Assembly (NCBI RefSeq): GCF_017573505.1
Contig: NZ_JAGEOJ010000005.1
Coordinates: 434,001 to 498,000, forward strand
Reading direction: 5' to 3'
Source of the DNA: Actinomadura barringtoniae
Lineage (GTDB): Bacteria; Actinomycetota; Actinomycetes; Streptosporangiales; Streptosporangiaceae
Length of the DNA stretch: 64,000 nucleotides
Every line of letters starts with the position of its first letter. Within the stretch, counting starts at the first letter, position 1. The notes under the pieces are model-generated. The model saw nothing but the letters and a program-made list of their open reading frames with translations, did not search any database and was not told the origin of the DNA. Shown one piece after another: positions 58,120-64,000 of the stretch. Made by a program: the position numbers and the translations under genes.

Positions 58120-58458
58120 ATGCGCATCACGGAGGCCGCCCGACGGCTAGGCACCTCGCCCCGCATGCTCCGCTACCGCGAGGCTCTGGGCCTGCTCCCC
58201 CCGACCCGTGAGCAAAGCGGCCACCGCCGCTTCGGCGACACCGAACTCCGCGCCGTAGCCCTAGCCCTGGCCCTGGAGAAGCGCTACGACGTAGGCCCAG
58301 CCGAACTGGCCTTCGGCCTCCGCGTCCTAGCCGAACCCGAAGTCCAAGCCCGAGTCCGCGAACTAGGCGAACGCATAGGCCGCCTGTCCGCACCCCCCAC
58401 CCGAGCCCTCGACTTCGAAAAGGAAAAGGCCCTACGCCTCCTCCGCCGCCGCCCCTGA
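58120..58458 (+). CDS. MerR-family transcriptional regulator
   Basis: This 112-aa protein has a MerR winged helix (MRITEAARRLGTSPRMLRYR, then EALGLLPPTREQSGHRRFGD) and a short helical dimerisation tail, with no Cys-rich effector domain. It is at the short end of the family and is likely a simple regulator. Divergent position 125 bp from ahcY suggests it might regulate the ahcY pair. The stop is followed by repeat copy B. Confidence 0.85.
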   Translation: MRITEAARRLGTSPRMLRYREALGLLPPTREQSGHRRFGDTELRAVALALALEKRYDVGPAELAFGLRVLAEPEVQARVRELGERIGRLSAPPTRALDFEKEKALRLLRRRP

Positions 58459-58462
58459 CAGC

Positions 58463-58564
58463 AAAATGGTCCCTCGCTACGCTCGGGGCTGCCTCATTGG
58501 GGCTCTCGCCCCAAACCCCAAGCTGGGGGCGAGCCCCCAGACCCCACCTCTCAAGTGGTTCAAC
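58463..58564. repeat. Dispersed stem-loop repeat, copy B (inverted)
   Basis: About 102 bp that match copies A and C in reverse orientation. The CTGGGGGC...GCCCCCAG hairpin (58523-58540), the GGGGC/GCCCC arm and the CGAGCGTAGCGAGGG stretch are all present. It fills the gap between merR and the converging 58606 gene. Confidence 0.8.
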
Positions 58565-58605
58565 CCCTCCACCACTGCAAGGGCCGCTGAAGTGGGTCTT
58601 GGTCT

Positions 58606-58965
58606 TCAGTTACTGACGACGATGGCCACGGCGAGATACTTGCTTCCCAATAGCGGGAAGCCCCAGGACAGGTCGGTGCCTCCCTTTAGGGCACCCAGCG
58701 CGCAGGCGAACCGGTCTTCTCGGCTGGTGGCGGTGGCCTGCGAGTAAGCCATCTTGGGCGCGTACTGGTCGAAGACCCCTTCGAGCCAGCTCACAGCGTC
58801 CTCGGGCGTGCTGGCCTTCCGTTCCAACATGCTCTGTGGCTTCTTCAGCCAGTCGCGGGTCATGACCGGAGGTGTGGCCATGCTGAGGTCACCGCACAGC
58901 GAGTCACGCCTGGCGCCCTGGACCGTGGCTGTATCCCCGTGCCAAAGAAAGCAGTGAAAGGCCAT
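58606..58965 (-). CDS. Unknown 119-aa protein at the end of the XRE/DUF397 locus
   Basis: The protein begins MAFHCFLWHGDTATVQGARR and ends SKYLAVAIVVSN. I see no signal, no membrane helix and no family motif. The ATG at 58965 is chosen because AAGGA precedes it; an upstream ATG (59019) has no such site. It is the last gene of a six-gene minus-strand run with ATPase, DUF397, XRE and DUF6879. Codon use is less GC-biased than in the housekeeping genes, in keeping with accessory DNA. Confidence 0.55.
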   Translation of the reverse strand: MAFHCFLWHGDTATVQGARRDSLCGDLSMATPPVMTRDWLKKPQSMLERKASTPEDAVSWLEGVFDQYAPKMAYSQATATSREDRFACALGALKGGTDLSWGFPLLGSKYLAVAIVVSN

Positions 58966-59031
58966 CGAGAAGCGTCCTTGGAAGAAGGCAGGCCCCCGGC
59001 CAGGGCGGGGCCTGCTCAATAATTGCCGCGC

Positions 59032-59244
59032 CTAAGAGACGACGGCGGCCAGGGCTGGGGAGTCTGCGGGCAGGTCGAACTCACCCGCCTTCGCTCCTGC
59101 GATGAAGTCGCGCCACTCGAAGTGGTCGAACTTGGAGACGTTGCCCGCCTCATCGGTGACGATGACCGCGTCACGGACGATGGCGACGTTCACACACCCA
59201 CACGTCTCTTGCTGCCCATCGCACTTGCTGGATCTGATGAACAT
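59032..59244 (-). CDS. DUF397-domain protein
   Basis: This 70-aa small protein matches DUF397: MFIRSSKCDG at the start, CVNVAIVRDAVIVTDEAG in the middle, and FDHFEWRDFIAGAKAGEFDL at the end. The ATG at 59244 with GAGGGGG upstream is preferred to the in-frame ATG at 59361. DUF397 proteins pair with XRE regulators in whiJ/bldB-type and Scr1-Scr2-type loci in Streptomyces. Here the ATPase gene lies between them. Confidence 0.88.
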   Translation of the reverse strand: MFIRSSKCDGQQETCGCVNVAIVRDAVIVTDEAGNVSKFDHFEWRDFIAGAKAGEFDLPADSPALAAVVS

Positions 59245-59395
59245 GTGGTCCCCCTCGGGTCGTCGGGCGTTGGAATCGGGTGACCACGGCCGCACACTCA
59301 GCTCGGCGTGGCCGGCCGGGATCATTGGGCAGGAGGTTTCCGGCGCGCTCGAAGGCCCCACGCGGCGGTTGGGCGCTGTCCAGATGCCAACGGAG

Positions 59396-59824
59396 CTACG
59401 ACGGCGTCGGTGGCGCCAGGCCTAGTTCGGCCCACACGACCTTGCCGCCGTCGGCGGTGGGGTTGCTGCCCCACGTTCGTGTGAAGTGCTCGATCAGGAA
59501 GACTCCGCGGCCGCTCTCAGCCAAGGGGTCTGGCTCGTTCTTCGCCGGCTTCTGCTCTACGTCGTCCCACACCTCGACGACCGGGAGCCCACTGTCGCCG
59601 ATGAAGATCCGCAGGGTGATCTCTTGTCCGACCACCGACGCTTGCAGGGCGTTGGTCACCAGCTCGTTCACTACGAGCTTGCCGTTGTAGACGGTCTGAG
59701 CATCGAGGCCCCAGAAGGCCAGCGTTTCTTCCGCCATGCGCCTCGCGCGAAGGCATGCCTCGGGCACAGGAGACAGGGCGAGCGTAAAGATGAACGCATC
59801 ATCGAATTGCGGCAAAGCGCTCAC
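59396..59824 (-). CDS. Anti-sigma-factor-like ATP-binding protein
   Basis: This 142-aa GHKL ATPase has N box VVNELVTNALQASV and G box ESGRGVFLIEHFTRTWG, similar to the 1153-1677 gene. The first half lacks any sensor. GTG at 59824 with GAGAGG upstream is preferred to the ATG at 59887. It is encoded between the XRE and DUF397 genes, as in abaA/whiJ-type clusters where such ATPases accompany them. Confidence 0.8.
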   Translation of the reverse strand: MSALPQFDDAFIFTLALSPVPEACLRARRMAEETLAFWGLDAQTVYNGKLVVNELVTNALQASVVGQEITLRIFIGDSGLPVVEVWDDVEQKPAKNEPDPLAESGRGVFLIEHFTRTWGSNPTADGGKVVWAELGLAPPTPS

Positions 59825-59947
59825 AGGCTGCCTCTCAGCGACATGGGCGTGGTCACGGTGTCGCCACAGACGGTGACACGGAGCCATGAGGGCTGGCCAG
59901 GATGTTTCGATTTGTTTCTCGCATCCCAGGAAGGGACCTGAATCCTG

Positions 59948-60832
59948 CTAGCTGGGTAGCTCCGTTGCGGCTTCTCGTTCGTCAGGCAGTTCTGCGCGTA
60001 GCTCGTCCATGAGGCCCGTGAGGATCGCGCGTGCCTGCGCGCCGTACGAGGCGATCGCGGCGAAGCGGCGGAAGGCAGCGGTGTACGCCTCGATCTCTTG
60101 AGGCTGGGCGAGATTCAGCTCGGCAGAAAGCGTCTCGACCTGAACGAGACGATCGTCGAGGATCCAGAAGCCGTGCACGGGGACACGGGTGTAAATGGCG
60201 CGAAACCCGATCACGCCGAGGCGCACGTTCGTCAGCGCCGTCGCGGAGATCAGGCGGTCGAGTTGTGCCAGCATCACCTCGGGGGGACACAAGCGATACC
60301 TCAGGGCGGCCTCGGTGACGATGATGTGGAATCGCTTGGATTGGTCGTAAAGGATGTGCTGCCGGGACATACGAGCGGCGACGGCGTCGTCGATGTCGTT
60401 CGGAACACCCAGGTTGGCGATCGCCTCGGCGAAGATGGCGCGAGCGTAACTCCCGACCTGAAGGAGGCCGGGAACCAGTGACGGCTCGAAGGCTAGGAAG
60501 ACCCGGGTCCTTGCGTTGACGGCCGCAATGTCGTCCTGGTGACCGCGCGCTCCGCCACGCAACAGCCGGCGCCACTCGGCGTATCTAGCGTCCAACGTGT
60601 GCAGCGACGCAAGGAGACCTTCCAACTCCCGCACGCCCTCAGTCCCGCATTCACGGCACCATCCCCGGACATCGGAGTCTGATGGGGTCTGGCGCCCGTT
60701 CTCCAGCTTCGAAATCTTGGAATGCGGCCAGCCGAGGCGCTCGGCCAGCGTGGCGCCGGTAAGCCCGGACCTCTTCCGTAGCTCCCGGAGCCGGCCGCCG
60801 AGCGCCTCGCGCTCATACTGAACCGACGTCAC
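59948..60832 (-). CDS. XRE-family regulator with DUF5753 domain (WhiJ-like)
   Basis: This 294-aa regulator begins VTSVQYEREALGGRLREL. The HTH is SGLTGATLAERLGWPHSKIS followed by KLENGRQTPSDSDVRGWCRE. The DUF5753 domain starts near residue 100 (TRVFLAFEPSLVPGLLQVGS, ARMSRQHILYDQSKRFHIIV, EAALRYRLCPPEVMLAQLDR). GTG at 60832 is selected because it sits 11 bp after the DUF6879 stop and where homology starts. It is probably the DNA-binding part of the locus. Confidence 0.9.
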   Translation of the reverse strand: MTSVQYEREALGGRLRELRKRSGLTGATLAERLGWPHSKISKLENGRQTPSDSDVRGWCRECGTEGVRELEGLLASLHTLDARYAEWRRLLRGGARGHQDDIAAVNARTRVFLAFEPSLVPGLLQVGSYARAIFAEAIANLGVPNDIDDAVAARMSRQHILYDQSKRFHIIVTEAALRYRLCPPEVMLAQLDRLISATALTNVRLGVIGFRAIYTRVPVHGFWILDDRLVQVETLSAELNLAQPQEIEAYTAAFRRFAAIASYGAQARAILTGLMDELRAELPDEREAATELPS

Positions 60833-60842
60833 AGGCAGGTTT

Positions 60843-61385
60843 CTACCCGAGACGATGAACCTCCGCGAAATGTTCGGGAAGAAGAGCGTGGGAGAACGCT
60901 CGGCCGAACGCCGCAGAGAGGTCGCCCAGCGGATCGCCGGTGATGATCTCGGCGCCGAGGAAGCTGCCGCGATCATCGAAAAGCAGCTTGGCCGCGCGAG
61001 CCGCCGATGTCCCTACATCGAACAGCCAATAGTCGAAGACGGGAAGGTCGAGGTCGGTGGCCTGCGCGCGGTCCAGGTAGCGGATGTCCTCACCCGCCTC
61101 GATGTTGTGCGGTGCGACTCTCATGACACCGCAGCGTTGATACTCGGAGAGAGGTACGGTCACGACTCTCACTCTCCGGAACAGTTTGCCCTCTTCGGTT
61201 CGGGCGCGGATCATGTCGAGCCACGGTTTGGACCAGGCCATGTCGTCCGGTTCTCCGGCGACGAATCTCCGCACCACCTCGTCTTCAAGGTCACTGCGGT
61301 AGTAGTCGCGCAGCTCGATCCGGTCGGCCGTGGCGGAGAAGGCATCGAAGAGCCGCCCGAACGCCTCGCTGGTGATTCGCGTCAA
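60843..61385 (-). CDS. DUF6879-family protein (complete)
   Basis: This 180-aa protein contains DRIELRDYYRSDLEDEVVRR, FRRVRVVTVPLSEYQRCGVM, GEDIRYLDRAQATDLDLPVF and AFSHALLPEHFAEVHRL. It is a complete member, unlike the copy at 3044-3517. Its ATG overlaps the stop of the 88-aa gene (ATGA). Function is unknown; the family repeatedly lies next to XRE and DUF397 genes. Confidence 0.85.
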   Translation of the reverse strand: MTRITSEAFGRLFDAFSATADRIELRDYYRSDLEDEVVRRFVAGEPDDMAWSKPWLDMIRARTEEGKLFRRVRVVTVPLSEYQRCGVMRVAPHNIEAGEDIRYLDRAQATDLDLPVFDYWLFDVGTSAARAAKLLFDDRGSFLGAEIITGDPLGDLSAAFGRAFSHALLPEHFAEVHRLG

Positions 61386-61648
61386 CCGAGCGGCTCCTGC
61401 TCGTTCTCGGTGTCGCCCTGCCGTGCCTCGATGTAACGCGGATCGTCGGTCATCGGGTTGTCGGCGAATCGCAGCAGCGCGCGCGGGACCTCGATGTCGA
61501 TTTCCCTGACTGGAACCCTGCCGAGATCGGCGAGCGCTTGTGGGTCAGTGATCGCGTAGCCGCGGACGACGATCGTGCCCCGATCGGTCTCGTACAGGGT
61601 GGGTGACTGCCCGTTGTAAGAGTCGCTGCCCAGGAACCTCACGCGCAT
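61382..61648 (-). CDS. Small 88-aa protein that precedes DUF6879
   Basis: It starts MRVRFLGSDSYNGQSPTLYE and has a short beta-rich fold with TDRGTIVVRGYAITDPQALA and REIDIEVPRALLRFADNP. The ATG at 61648 has an excellent GGAGG, unlike the in-frame ATG at 61726. It is coupled to DUF6879 by an ATGA overlap. Similar small proteins accompany DUF6879 genes in other actinomycetes, which suggests a pair. Function is unknown. Confidence 0.7.
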   Translation of the reverse strand: MRVRFLGSDSYNGQSPTLYETDRGTIVVRGYAITDPQALADLGRVPVREIDIEVPRALLRFADNPMTDDPRYIEARQGDTENEQEPLG

Positions 61649-61750
61649 CGTCTCGACCTCCGGTCGTGGAGTTTCAGCAACTTTCTCATAAGACCGTCCA
61701 CTCACGTTGGCGTCAAGAATCCGCATGGCTACGCACTGCTATCCCGAAGT

Positions 61751-61847
61751 GTTGAACCATTAAGGGGTGGGGGTCTGGGGGCTTGCCCCTAGCTGGGGTT
61801 TGGGGCGGAGCCCCAATGAGGCTGTCCGAGCGGAGCGAGGGCCTTTT
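61751..61847. repeat. Dispersed stem-loop repeat, copy C
   Basis: About 97 bp matching copies A and B: GTTGAACC at the left end, CTGGGGGCTTGCCCCTAG, GGGGC/GCCCC, and CCGAGCGGAGCGAGGGCC. It lies between the start of the accessory locus and the 3' end of rox. Confidence 0.8.
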
Positions 61848-61867
61848 GGGGTGGGCCCTCGCTCCGC
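61830..61867 (-). terminator. 14-bp stem terminator at the 3' end of rox
   Basis: GCGGAGCGAGGGCC (61830-61843), the right end of repeat copy C, pairs exactly with GGCCCTCGCTCCGC (61854-61867), which lies outside the copy. It begins 10 bp from the rox stop. Confidence 0.75.
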
Positions 61868-61876
61868 GAGGGGTGG

Positions 61877-63452
<1,576 letters not shown>

Positions 63453-63453
63453 T

Positions 63454-64000
63454 TCAGGCGCTGTTGGCTCCGGGGACTACCAAGCCGGACTCGTACGCGA
63501 GCATGACCGCTTGGGCTCGGTCGCGGAGGCCCAGCTTGGTGAAGACGCGGGCCACGTGGGTTTTGACGGTGTGCTCGCTGACCACCAGGCGTGTGGCGAT
63601 CTCGCTGTTGGACAGGCCGCCGGCGATGAGGACGAGGACCTCGGTCTCGCGGGCGGTGAGCGTGGACAGCTCGGCGGGGGCCTGGGGGCGGTTGCGGCGC
63701 TGCTGGGTGAACTCGCGGATCAGGCGGCCGGTGACCTGGGGGGCCAGGAGCGAGTCGCCGCGGGCCACGACGCGTACGGCCGAGACCAGTTCGTCGGCGG
63801 TGGCGTCCTTCAGCAGAAAGCCGCTCGCGCCGACCGACAGGGCCTCGTAGACGTACTCGTCCACGTCGAAGGTGGTGAGGACCAGGACGCGGATCGCCTC
63901 GGCGCCGGGCTGGGCCAGGATGCGGCGGGTGGCCTCGATGCCGTCCATGCCGGGCATCCGGATGTCCATCACGACGACGTCGGGGCGGTCGGCCTCGGCC
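63454..64000 (-). CDS. NarL/LuxR-family response regulator, N-terminus cut by the right edge
   Basis: The visible 182 codons begin inside the receiver domain: phospho-Asp in PDVVVMDIRMPGMDG, Lys in SGFLLKDATADELVSAV, and a C-terminal LuxR HTH with LTARETEVLVLIAGGLSNSE and LVVSEHTVKTHVARVFTKLG. The start and any partner histidine kinase lie outside the window. It is transcribed on the same strand as rox but separated from it by a strong terminator and the RAE. Confidence 0.9.
   Translation of the reverse strand, partial: AEADRPDVVVMDIRMPGMDGIEATRRILAQPGAEAIRVLVLTTFDVDEYVYEALSVGASGFLLKDATADELVSAVRVVARGDSLLAPQVTGRLIREFTQQRRNRPQAPAELSTLTARETEVLVLIAGGLSNSEIATRLVVSEHTVKTHVARVFTKLGLRDRAQAVMLAYESGLVVPGANSA

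Overview
The window is high-GC actinobacterial DNA, most likely from the Streptosporangiales (Actinomadura/Thermomonosporaceae-like). That placement is an inference. It rests on strong G/C third-position bias, frequent GTG/TTG starts, a DasR-type GntR regulator with its dre operators, the actinobacterial block secA-hpf-comF-lpqB-mtrB-mtrA, XRE/DUF397/ATPase regulator loci of the whiJ/abaA kind, and a rifampicin monooxygenase with its upstream rifamycin-associated element.

Layout. 0-4 kb: accessory regulator locus. An XRE regulator (cut by the left edge) is divergent from an anti-sigma-like ATPase, a GRDP-like protein and a kinase-fold protein, followed by a truncated DUF6879 gene and an HD phosphohydrolase. 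4-12 kb: central metabolism (acetoacetyl-CoA synthetase, HAD proteins, P5C dehydrogenase, acyl-CoA dehydrogenase). 12-31 kb: amino-sugar and cell-wall recycling. It holds murQ and a MurR/RpiR regulator divergent from a BadF-type sugar kinase, a class A penicillin-binding protein, a GH3 lipoprotein (NagZ), then one long minus-strand operon nagA-SIS-ptsB-crr-HAD-ptsH-ptsI. Divergent from that operon are nagE1, dasR and a second EIIC gene. Two composite dre sites lie in front of nagA/nagE1 and dasR. Genes for uptake, phosphorylation, deacetylation and probable deamination of GlcNAc, together with MurNAc-6-P cleavage, are therefore all local.

31-52 kb: conserved housekeeping. It carries an Rv3235-family gene, secA, a small membrane protein, a YcaQ-like protein, a NarL-type regulator, long HPF, a ComF-like protein, lpqB-mtrB-mtrA, and divergent from these an overlapping operon GPDPase-membrane protein/DUF4129/DUF4350/MoxR/DUF58, then SpoIIM and RDD membrane proteins. 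52-58 kb: secreted M14 carboxypeptidase, small secreted protein, and two adjacent but different S-adenosylhomocysteine hydrolases beside a MerR regulator. 58-62 kb: a second accessory regulator locus, all minus strand (88-aa protein, DUF6879, XRE, ATPase, DUF397, unknown). 62-64 kb: rox with its element, and a response regulator cut by the right edge.

Two sequence-level themes run through the window. One is a dispersed intergenic element of about 100 bp with strong stem-loops, present three times and only beside the accessory loci. The other is repeated in-frame minisatellites: four genes carry 18-bp (hexapeptide) arrays, one a 12-bp array, and two intergenic arrays have 22- and 23-bp units. 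I saw no tRNA, rRNA, CRISPR array, insertion sequence or origin.
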